Shown: piece by piece, positions 1-6,765 of the stretch | Layout: every line of letters begins with the position of its first letter | Position numbering within the stretch: position 1 is the first letter of the stretch | DNA from: Hymenobacter sp. BT18 | GTDB taxonomy: Bacteria > Bacteroidota > Bacteroidia > Cytophagales > Hymenobacteraceae | Direction of reading: 5' to 3' | DNA length: 64,000 nucleotides | Assembly: GCF_012273015.1 (NCBI RefSeq) | Contig: NZ_CP050954.1 | Coordinates: 2,334,001-2,398,000, forward strand | Position numbers and translations under genes: made by a program | Notes under the pieces: model-generated | Told to the model about the DNA's origin: nothing | What the model saw: only the letters and a program-made list of their open reading frames with translations | Database searches by the model: none

Positions 1-33
1 ATTCTACTCCACCCACCCTACCCCCTGCTGCCC

Positions 34-1260
34 ATGCGCGACCTGTTAGCCAAGTTCGAAAACAAGCGCCCGGAAATCGTTTTTGAATGGAAAGATGCCG
101 AAACCGAAGCCGAAGGCTGGGTCGTCATCAACTCCCTGCGGGGCGGGGCGGCCGGCGGCGGCACGCGCATGCGTAAAGGGCTGGACAAGCGCGAGGTAGA
201 GAGCCTGGCCAAAACGATGGAAGTGAAGTTTACCGTTTCGGGGCCGGCCATTGGCGGGGCCAAGTCGGGCATCAACTTCGACCCGCAGGACCCGCGCAAA
301 CGCGGCGTGCTGGAGCGTTGGTACCGCGCCGTGATTCCGCTGCTGAAAAGCTACTACGGCACCGGCGGCGACCTGAACGTGGACGAAATTCACGACGTGA
401 TTCCGATTACGGAGGACTATGGCCTCTGGCATCCGCAGGAAGGCGTAGTAAACGGCCACTACCGCGCCACCGAGCCCCAGAAGATTCAGAAGGTAGGCCA
501 GCTGCGCCAGGGCGTCATCAAGGTGGTGGAGAACGAGGAGTTCACCCCCGACCGCCGCCGCCGCTACACCGTGGCCGACCTGATTACGGGCTACGGTGTG
601 GCCGAGGCCGTGCGCCACTACTACGAGCTGTGGGGCGGAGAGCTGGCCGGCAAGCGCGCCATCATCCAGGGGTGGGGCAACGTGGGGGCCGCGGCAGCTT
701 ATTACTTAGCGCAGCAGGGCGTGCGCATCACCGGCATCATCGACCGGGCCGGCGGGCTGCTCAAGCCCGAGGGCTTCTCGTTTGAGGAAATCCGGGCGCT
801 GTTTCTGCGCCGCGAAGGCAACGCCCTCACGGCCGAAAACCTGCTCTCCTTCGAGGAAATCAACCAGCAGATCTGGACCAGCGGGGCCGAAATCTTCATT
901 CCGGCGGCGTCCTCGCGCCTCGTGGCGCAGGGCCAGGTAGAGCAGCTGATTGCGGCCGGCCTGGAGGTCATTAGCTGCGGGGCTAACGTCCCGTTCCAGG
1001 ACCCGGAAATCTTCTTCGGCCCCACCGGCGAGTACGCCGACCAGCACGTGTCGGTCATCCCCGATTTTATTGCCAACTGTGGTATGGCTCGGGTGTTTGC
1101 CTACCTGATGGAAACCAACGCCGAAATCACCGACGAGGCTATTTTCAGCGACACCTCACACATCATCCGCACGGCCCTGGCCCGCACCCGCCAGCAGGGT
1201 GAGCAGCGTACCGGTCTGGCCATGAAATCCTTCGAGCTGGCTTTGCGGCAATTAGTATAA
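34..1260 (+). CDS. Glu/Leu/Phe/Val dehydrogenase family protein
   Basis: Predicted NAD(P)-dependent amino acid dehydrogenase (reversible oxidative deamination, cytosol), 408 aa, the usual family length. The N-terminal substrate domain carries the Gly-rich lysine segment PAIGGAKSGINFDP with the lysine near residue 77. The C-terminal Rossmann domain has IIQGWGNVGAAAA around residue 211. The ATG at 34 is the first start; upstream sequence is cut by the window edge, so a promoter cannot be judged. A second family member lies at 35.2-36.3 kb, which is much closer to leucine dehydrogenases. Which amino acid this copy uses cannot be read from the motifs. Family assignment is firm; glutamate is the default guess for substrate. 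Confidence 0.9.
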   Translation: MRDLLAKFENKRPEIVFEWKDAETEAEGWVVINSLRGGAAGGGTRMRKGLDKREVESLAKTMEVKFTVSGPAIGGAKSGINFDPQDPRKRGVLERWYRAVIPLLKSYYGTGGDLNVDEIHDVIPITEDYGLWHPQEGVVNGHYRATEPQKIQKVGQLRQGVIKVVENEEFTPDRRRRYTVADLITGYGVAEAVRHYYELWGGELAGKRAIIQGWGNVGAAAAYYLAQQGVRITGIIDRAGGLLKPEGFSFEEIRALFLRREGNALTAENLLSFEEINQQIWTSGAEIFIPAASSRLVAQGQVEQLIAAGLEVISCGANVPFQDPEIFFGPTGEYADQHVSVIPDFIANCGMARVFAYLMETNAEITDEAIFSDTSHIIRTALARTRQQGEQRTGLAMKSFELALRQLV

Positions 1261-1262
1261 CA

Positions 1263-1350
1263 GGGAGTTAGGATTTTAAAGGCTTGGGTGGCGTTTAACT
1301 AACCGTTGTTCAGTAGAACGCCAACCAAATCCCTAAAATCCTGAGTTCCC
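1263..1350. repeat. Imperfect long inverted repeat between two genes
   Basis: The spacer is largely one imperfect hairpin. A left arm starting GGGAGTTAGGATTTTA and running to GGTGGCGTT pairs, with several mismatches, with a right arm from AACGCCAACC to TAAAATCCTGAGTTCCC. It belongs to the set of long intergenic palindromes seen through the window. It has no T-run, so it is not a standard terminator. Confidence 0.7.
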
Positions 1351-1362
1351 AATACCCTAACC

Positions 1363-2508
1363 ATGACTTTCCAGGAAATTCTGCGGATTCGGTTTCTCGG
1401 CAACGACGTAGCGGCGTATTTGTGGTGCGCGGGCATTCTGCTGTTTGGCTACATCTTCAAAACGCTGCTTTCCCGCCTGCTCTCCAAGCTGGTATTCCGG
1501 GCCATTCGCAAGCGTACCGAGGGCGTATCGGAACAGCAGTTTCAGGCTTTGCTCATTCAGCCGCTGTCCATCGTTATCTTCCTGATTACGGCTTACTTCG
1601 CCTTTCAGGTACTCGATTACCCGGTGCGCAGCTCCGAACTGACGCGCAACGAGCCGTGGCCGCAGGTGGCGCTGTTTCGGCTGTTTCAGCTGGCCGTGTT
1701 CATGGGCATTGGCTGGATTGGACTACGCCTGATTGATTTTCTGGTGCTGGTATTTCAGCGCCGCGCCGAAGCCACCCCGTCGCGCCTCAACAACCAGCTG
1801 ATTCCCTTCGCCAAAGACCTACTGAAGGTGCTGGTGCTCACGCTCACGTTTCTGGTGATGCTGAGCCGGGTGTTTGGCGTCAACGTCACGGCGCTTATCG
1901 GGGGTTTGGGCATAGGCGGCCTGGCGGTGGCCTTTGCCGCCAAGGAAAGCCTCGAAAACCTGATTGCCTCCTTCACCATCTTCCTCGACCGGCCCTTTGC
2001 CGTGGGCGACCTGGTGATGGTGGGCGGCATTACGGGCACGGTGGAGAAGGTAGGCTTCCGGAGTACCCGCCTGCGCACGGCCGAGAAAAGCTACGTGACG
2101 GTGCCCAACAAAAGCATGATTGACAAGCCCCTGGACAACCTGTCCTTGCGCACGGCCCGGCGCGTGGGCTTTACCCTTTCCTTGAGTCAGCATACGACCA
2201 GTGAGCAGCTGCGCGCCATCGTGGAAGACGCCCGCGCCGTGATCAAGGCACACCCCTTGGTGACCGACGAGCCCGAAGTAAAGTTTGCAGCCCTCACGCC
2301 CACGGCCAAGGAAGTAACCGTGCAGTATTTCGTGAACACCACCAATTACGACGAGTACCTCAACGCCAAGGAAGCCCTGAACTACGAGCTGATCCATGCG
2401 GTAGAGCAGCACGGTGGCTCCTTTGCCAATGCGGGCACCACCGTGGTGCAGCTTGCTGGCCCCCTTGGGGGCATAGGGGGCAACCCTAGCCCCGCCGGGG
2501 CGGAATAG
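1363..2508 (+). CDS. MscS-family mechanosensitive channel
   Basis: Small-conductance mechanosensitive channel of the inner membrane, 381 aa, opening under hypo-osmotic stress. Several hydrophobic segments fill the first 200 residues. The last is the diagnostic Gly/Ala-rich pore helix (VTALIGGLGIGGLAVAFAAK) followed by the amphipathic ESLENLIASF stretch and the beta domain entry FLDRPFAVGDLV. The rest is the cytosolic MscS vestibule, ending in a Gly/Pro-rich tail. The start ATG follows a spacer filled by an inverted repeat, so it is probably transcribed separately from the upstream dehydrogenase. It is convergent with the TerB-like gene, with a hairpin terminator between them. Family call is strong; the ion preference is unknown. 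Confidence 0.92.
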   Translation: MTFQEILRIRFLGNDVAAYLWCAGILLFGYIFKTLLSRLLSKLVFRAIRKRTEGVSEQQFQALLIQPLSIVIFLITAYFAFQVLDYPVRSSELTRNEPWPQVALFRLFQLAVFMGIGWIGLRLIDFLVLVFQRRAEATPSRLNNQLIPFAKDLLKVLVLTLTFLVMLSRVFGVNVTALIGGLGIGGLAVAFAAKESLENLIASFTIFLDRPFAVGDLVMVGGITGTVEKVGFRSTRLRTAEKSYVTVPNKSMIDKPLDNLSLRTARRVGFTLSLSQHTTSEQLRAIVEDARAVIKAHPLVTDEPEVKFAALTPTAKEVTVQYFVNTTNYDEYLNAKEALNYELIHAVEQHGGSFANAGTTVVQLAGPLGGIGGNPSPAGAE

Positions 2509-2536
2509 CCCAAAGCCCCCGAAGACAAGCCCATGA

Positions 2537-2571
2537 AAAAGCCCCGACCAGTTATGTGGCCGGGGCTTTTC
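2537..2571. terminator. Bidirectional terminator after mscS
   Basis: AAAAGCCCCG and CGGGGCTTTT form a 10-bp stem around a 14-nt loop, with A/T runs on both sides. It sits between the convergent channel gene and the TerB-like gene and can serve both. Confidence 0.85.
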
Positions 2572-2590
2572 TATATGATTTCCGGGTACT

Positions 2591-3472
2591 CTAACGGCCG
2601 CCGAGCAAACCGCCGAGCAAGCCACCCATGCCGCTGCCACCGAGCAGGCCGCCGAGGCCGCCCCCACCGGCACTGCGCGGCGCCGAGTTGGGCTGGCCGC
2701 CCAGGCCACCCAGGATAGAAACCAAAGAACCCAGGCCGCCGCTGCCCATGTGCGTACCCTGTTGCGGGTAGTCGCCGTAGCTGCCGGTGTTGGCCGAAGA
2801 GCCACCACCCAGCACGCCGCTCAGCAAACCGCCACCGAGCAGGCCGCCGAGCAAGCCACCCATCGAGCTGCCGCCCATCGCGCCGCCTAGCAGGCCGCCC
2901 ATGCCGCCCATCTGGCCGCCCCGGCCGCCCATTACTTTGGAAATAACCATGGGGGCCACTACGCCGAGCAAGCCAGCCATCAGCGCCCCTTTTGGAATGC
3001 CTACGCTGTCGAGCTTGTCGCCGATGCCACCCAGGAAGCTTTGCTTGGCTGGGTCGCTGGCCGAGTGCGGCACCTGGGCCGCCTGGTCTACTACCTGCTC
3101 CAAAGCATGAGTCTGCTGGGGCGTGATGCCCAGGTAAGTTGAAATCTTATTGACCATTTCCTCCTCCGTGTTGGAGTAGGCCCCGTCGGCGCGGGCAAAG
3201 CTGATCAGGTCCGTCACCAGCGAAAAGCGCAGGTCGCTCTGGCGCAGGGCGTCTAGGTTGGCTTTCACGCTTTCGTTGGTGGAGTCGCGGGCGGCGGCAA
3301 TGATTTGCTGGGTGGCGCCGCCGCCTAATCCGGCGGTATGGGCGAGTTGCTGTAAGAATTCTACTTCGGCGGCCGAGGCCTCGCGGTCGGCGGAGGCCAG
3401 ACTGGCAATAACACTTAGATAGGCCGTTTTTTCAGCTTCGGAGTATTGCTGAAGCAGTTGCGTTTCGTTCAT
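2591..3472 (-). CDS. TerB-like N-terminal domain with Gly/Met-rich tail
   Basis: A 293-aa protein. Residues 1-120 form a helical domain of the TerB/DUF533 type: acidic and alanine-rich helices with FARADGAYSNTEEEMVNKI resembling the metal-binding acidic helix of TerB-like proteins. From about residue 160 a hydrophobic stretch leads into low-complexity repeats of the LLGGxMGGxxGGLLGG type up to the C-terminus. The tail would be flexible or self-associating. No signal peptide is visible, so it is probably cytosolic or membrane-associated. It stands alone, convergent with mscS. The domain call is moderate and the function is unknown. The many CDS-like frames on the other strand are shadows of its repetitive codons. 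Confidence 0.7.
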   Translation of the reverse strand: MNETQLLQQYSEAEKTAYLSVIASLASADREASAAEVEFLQQLAHTAGLGGGATQQIIAAARDSTNESVKANLDALRQSDLRFSLVTDLISFARADGAYSNTEEEMVNKISTYLGITPQQTHALEQVVDQAAQVPHSASDPAKQSFLGGIGDKLDSVGIPKGALMAGLLGVVAPMVISKVMGGRGGQMGGMGGLLGGAMGGSSMGGLLGGLLGGGLLSGVLGGGSSANTGSYGDYPQQGTHMGSGGLGSLVSILGGLGGQPNSAPRSAGGGGLGGLLGGSGMGGLLGGLLGGR

Positions 3473-3895
3473 GGTGCGGGAGTTTTAGGAGAAAAAACAA
3501 TTCCGCGTTTCTTAACGGTGGTGCGCCAGGAATGTTGACCTGCTCCACCGCCACCTTGCTGGCCGGTAGTGAGTCGCGTTTACTCGTCGGGAGTCTGGCC
3601 GAGCCGAAGGTCTTTTCCTTTCCGGCGCCTTACCGCCAGCTTTCTGCATCTACTTTATTATGGGTGGCTGCTCGCTCCAGCCCACTTCGCTGGGCAAAAC
3701 CAGGGCTTCAGCAAAAATTTTCGTAATTTTTTTTACTTCCTGCACTTTTCTGATTCAGAATGATTTATGCCTTTTACAGCTACCAGAAGCCTGTTTTTCA
3801 AGAAAAAAAAGACGTTTTATCCAGCTCGGGTTTGGTGTAGCCAAAAACACCTGCCATATTTGTACCACCAAACGGGACATACCCGGTAAGGAAAA
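3473..3895. other. 423-nt spacer without a gene
   Basis: This spacer lies between the TerB-like start (minus) and tRNA-Val (plus). It contains the likely tRNA promoter at its right end and AT-rich stretches around 3720-3830. I see no convincing reading frame: the small plus-strand frames here lack any recognisable protein features. Confidence 0.6.
3831..3862 (+). promoter_or_regulatory. Bacteroidota-type promoter of tRNA-Val
   Basis: TTTG at 3831-3834 and CATATTTG at 3855-3862 (one mismatch to TAnnTTTG) are separated by 20 nt, matching the -33/-7 layout of Bacteroidota primary sigma factor promoters. The tRNA begins 33 nt downstream. Confidence 0.6.
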
Positions 3896-3973
3896 GGGAG
3901 ATTAGCTCAGCTGGTTCAGAGCATCTGCCTTACAAGCAGAGGGTCACTGGTTCGAACCCAGTATCTCCCACCA
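3896..3973 (+). tRNA. tRNA-Val (anticodon TAC)
   Basis: Full cloverleaf. The 7-bp acceptor is GGGAGAT/ATCTCCC. The anticodon stem TCTGC/GCAGA holds a loop with TAC at 3931-3933, and a GGTTCGAACCC-type T arm follows. The 3' CCA is encoded (3971-3973), unlike the two tRNA-Pro genes and the tRNA-Phe gene in this window. Confidence 0.96.
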
Positions 3974-3976
3974 TTA

Positions 3977-4016
3977 AGAAGCCTCTCAGATGCACATCTG
4001 AGAGGCTTCTTCGTTT
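3977..4016 (+). terminator. Terminator of tRNA-Val
   Basis: A perfect 16-bp stem (AGAAGCCTCTCAGATG with its complement) with a 2-nt apex is followed by TCGTTTTTG. It lies directly after the tRNA. Confidence 0.9.
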
Positions 4017-4233
4017 TTGATGCCTAGGCTGGAACATTGTATTGCTTTGGCAGTGCCCTAGGGCTCTACCGCTCCGTTCCGCCGTCGTCGCTGAGATGGG
4101 CATAGGGTGTGAGAAGAAACGTTCTGGCTTCGCGGTGTTTCACAGCAAAAATCCGCAACCACCATCCTATTATCCTGGTAGAACATTGCTGCGTAGATTT
4201 GGCATCTGAACTCTTCCTCAACACTACCCCACC

Positions 4234-4638
4234 TTGCGACTCTACTTTGAGAACCCTGTCGGCCGAATTCTCGAGCACCCTGCCGGCTACGTGGTCATTC
4301 AATACCATCCTGGAACGCGAGAAATATCCCATCTGCAGTCCTTTCTTACCCACACCGGTCGGCTACTTCAGTTACGGAGCTGGAATAAGTTATTCGGCGA
4401 CCAGCGCCAGATGACTCCTTTCACGGAAGAAGAAAGCCAGTGGATTGTAGAATATTGGCTCAGCGAAGAAAGCCGAGGGCAACGGATTTACGCGGCCGTA
4501 CTGCTGGACCCAGCCGCCTTTGCCAGCATTCCGGCGCAGGTAGCTTCCCAGGAGGCCACTGCCGCGGCCCTTACTTATCGGCTGTTCGACCAGACAGACG
4601 ACGCGGAAGCCTGGTTACTCCAACGCTTCCGTAGCTAA
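4234..4638 (+). CDS. STAS/SEC14-like small protein
   Basis: A 134-aa soluble protein starting at TTG (4234); no ATG exists at the natural N-terminus, and the reading MRLYFENPVG fits the family start. The pattern is an initial strand (VGRILEHPAGYVVIQY), a helix with QLRSWNKLFGDQRQMTPFTEEE, then a second strand/helix unit. It resembles SpoIIAA-like STAS/SEC14 domain proteins (DUF3478 type) common in Hymenobacter. A role in lipid or small-molecule binding is a family-level idea only. It lies between tRNA-Val and the PAS gene on the same strand, 65 nt before the latter. Family call moderate. Confidence 0.65.
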   Translation: MRLYFENPVGRILEHPAGYVVIQYHPGTREISHLQSFLTHTGRLLQLRSWNKLFGDQRQMTPFTEEESQWIVEYWLSEESRGQRIYAAVLLDPAAFASIPAQVASQEATAAALTYRLFDQTDDAEAWLLQRFRS

Positions 4639-4703
4639 TACGCTGGTATTCCGGTACCCGCGTAGTCTGCCCCATCCTGCCTTCTTCCCGTCCCATCCCG
4701 ACC

Positions 4704-6005
4704 ATGGCCTCTGTTTCTCCTGACTACCAATACCTGTTTCGCCTTTTGCCGCACAACTACTTGTTGCTGTTGCCTGATGGTACAATCGTTGACAACTCTG
4801 ACAAGCATGTGGGTGTGTCGATGCTAAACCGGGAGCAGGCGGTTGGCCGAAACATCTTTGAGGCCTACCCTTCCGCGCCCAAAAGCCAGCAGGAGCTGAA
4901 CGACTCCCACGACTATGTGCGCCAGCATAAGCAGCCGCACACGATGCCGGTGATGCGCTACGACTTACTGCGGCCAGAGGCCGAGGGCGGGGGCTACGAG
5001 CAGCGCTACTGGCGCATCACGCATTATCCCGTTTTGGATGAACAAGGCGAGCTGCTTTACATTCTGCAGCACCCGGAAGACATTACGACGCAGCATCTGG
5101 CTGACCAGCAACGCTTGGCGGCCGAGCAAGCCCTGAGTCAGGCCCAGAAGCAGGCTCTCTTCACCTTAGAGGCTCTGCCGGTGATGGTTTGGACGGCTCA
5201 ACCGGATGGCACCATTGACTATTTTAACCAGCGCTGGCTACAGTTCACCGGCCGTACCGGGCAGGAAGACCCTGCTGGCTCCTGGCAGGCAGTGATTCAC
5301 CCCGAGGATTTACCCCACCTGAGCGAGTCCTGGGGCCAGGCCATTGCGGAGCGGCAGCCCTACGAAGCCGAGTTCCGCATGCGCCGTCACGATGGGCAGT
5401 ATCGGTGGGTGCTGGCCCGCACCGTGCCCCAGCGCGAAGCCGATGGCAGTGTGCTGATGTGGGTTGGCTCCGGTATTGACATTCAGGAACAGAAGCAGCT
5501 GGTGCTGGAACTCACGGAGGCAAATGAGCAGCAGCTACTGCTATCGGAGCAGTCTTATCAGGCCGCGCAACTGGCGCAGCGGCAGCGCGAAACGTTCTAC
5601 AACCTATTCATGGAAGCCCCCGCGCTGATTTCTATCGTGCGCGGATCGGAGTACCGGATTGAGTTTGCCAACCCGCCTTATCACGAGCTGTTCGCTACCA
5701 GCGAACTGGTTGGCCGTACCGTTCTGGAGGTGGTGCCGGAAGCCGCGGAGCAAGGCTTCATTGCGCTGCTCGATCATGTTTACCAAACCGGGGAGGCCTT
5801 CCAAGGCAGCGAAATGAAACTACAGCTGCATCGCCGGGCAACTGGCCAGATCGAAGAGCGGTATTTCGACTTTTCGTACCAGGCTTTCCGGGAGAACGGG
5901 CAGATTGTCGGCATTTTCAGCTTCGCCTTCGACGTTACGGAACGGGTGCACATGCGCCAGCAGCTCAATCAACTGCAAAACGCCCGTGGGACATCGCATG
6001 ACTAA
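4704..6005 (+). CDS. Three-PAS-domain protein without output domain
   Basis: A 433-aa cytosolic sensor-like protein. PAS 1 spans about residues 8-115. PAS 2 with its PAC motif spans about 145-265 (MVWTAQPDGTIDYFNQRWLQFTG and HPEDLPHLSESW). A coiled coil follows at about 265-300, and PAS 3 at about 300-425, ending at FAFDVTERVHMRQQLNQLQN. Such arrays normally continue into a histidine kinase, but here the frame stops about 20 residues after PAS 3 and no kinase motifs follow in any frame. It either works as a stand-alone signal module or lost its kinase. The degenerate CZB-like protein starts 41 nt later on the same strand and may be its partner (inference). Confidence 0.88.
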   Translation: MASVSPDYQYLFRLLPHNYLLLLPDGTIVDNSDKHVGVSMLNREQAVGRNIFEAYPSAPKSQQELNDSHDYVRQHKQPHTMPVMRYDLLRPEAEGGGYEQRYWRITHYPVLDEQGELLYILQHPEDITTQHLADQQRLAAEQALSQAQKQALFTLEALPVMVWTAQPDGTIDYFNQRWLQFTGRTGQEDPAGSWQAVIHPEDLPHLSESWGQAIAERQPYEAEFRMRRHDGQYRWVLARTVPQREADGSVLMWVGSGIDIQEQKQLVLELTEANEQQLLLSEQSYQAAQLAQRQRETFYNLFMEAPALISIVRGSEYRIEFANPPYHELFATSELVGRTVLEVVPEAAEQGFIALLDHVYQTGEAFQGSEMKLQLHRRATGQIEERYFDFSYQAFRENGQIVGIFSFAFDVTERVHMRQQLNQLQNARGTSHD

Positions 6006-6046
6006 GCTGCTCCCGATGCCATTTTTCCCGCCTACCAGCCCGCCTT

Positions 6047-6403
6047 ATGAACATCGATAGTCTGGATTTCCAGCAGGCCCGCATCAAGCTGGTCGTGTTC
6101 AAGTCCCGGCTGCGCTCGGTACTCTACGGCGTGCGCGAACCTGACCCGGCCCTGTTTTCGTTGGTCGACAATCCTTTTGGCCAGTGGCTGACCACGACGT
6201 TGGTGCCGCGCTACGGCAAGGTGAGCGAAGTGCAGGCCATGGAGCGCGTACTACAGCAAATGCTGCGATACGGCCAGGAGCTTGTGACCTTGTTCCGACA
6301 GGGCCGCATTGAGAATGCCCGGAGCGGACTGGAACAGATTGAAACCTATGCGGCGGAAATTGACGGCCTGTTGCGGCAGCTTGAGCAGCGCAATGCCGCC
6401 TAA
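6047..6403 (+). CDS. CZB-like domain protein lacking zinc ligands
   Basis: A 118-aa all-helical protein. It aligns by eye with the chemoreceptor zinc-binding (CZB) domain: ARIKLVVFKSRLR matches the HxxW helix, NPFGQW the CxFGxW motif, and LQQMLRYGQEL the HxxxHxxGxEL helix. GxW and GxEL are kept, but the positions of the four ligands (3 His, 1 Cys) read Leu, Asn, Leu and Leu. If the alignment is right, the fold is kept without zinc. It lies 41 nt after the output-less PAS gene, suggesting co-transcription. The CZB assignment is an inference from motif spacing; it could also be an unrelated helical protein. Confidence 0.6.
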   Translation: MNIDSLDFQQARIKLVVFKSRLRSVLYGVREPDPALFSLVDNPFGQWLTTTLVPRYGKVSEVQAMERVLQQMLRYGQELVTLFRQGRIENARSGLEQIETYAAEIDGLLRQLEQRNAA

Positions 6404-6584
6404 CCAGCCCGGCACTTCGCTGGGCCAAACGCCGGGGCGCCGACTGCTCGTCTTTCGCACCGCCGGCAGACTTCCCGGCATGAATTAGAACAAATTGCGG
6501 CAAGAGCCTTTAAATAAACGCCCCTGCTATTCTGCCCTACAAGGGAGAGTCCCTGCAAGGAGCCCAATACGACCCACCTCTGGG

Positions 6585-6617
6585 AAGCCGCTTAGTCGAA
6601 TGATTAAGCGGCTTTTG
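6585..6617 (+). terminator. Hairpin terminator
   Basis: AAGCCGCTTA and TAAGCGGCTT form a 10-bp stem around a 10-nt loop, followed by TTGTTTG. It probably ends transcription from the PAS/CZB pair. Confidence 0.75.
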
Positions 6618-6707
6618 TTTGCGGCCCGAAGGTCTCCATTGGCTGAAGCAGGGCGCCAACTTTCTGCCACCCGGCATTTTAGTGGCGCGCAACTACGGTA
6701 GGTTGTG

Positions 6708-6715
6708 TATATTTG
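6708..6715 (+). promoter_or_regulatory. -7 box upstream of the hybrid sensor
   Basis: TATATTTG is a perfect TAnnTTTG box 50 nt before the sensor start. No clear -33 TTTG is seen at the usual distance, so the promoter may be weak or activator-dependent. Confidence 0.45.
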
Positions 6716-6765
6716 ATTAGGCTGCCCTTATTCCGGGGACACACAACTCCTAGCTTACCAGAAGG

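Larger units (their letters stand above)
6404..6765. other. 362-nt spacer upstream of the PUL
   Basis: It holds a hairpin terminator at 6585-6617 and a -7-like box at 6708. No coding potential is apparent: the small frames overlapping it have no recognisable content. It separates the PAS/CZB pair from the sensor gene of the polysaccharide locus. Confidence 0.6.

Noticed and set aside
4066..4353. 95-codon minus-strand frame over the STAS-like gene start
   Set aside because: No recognisable features; overlaps the plus-strand gene with better family fit.
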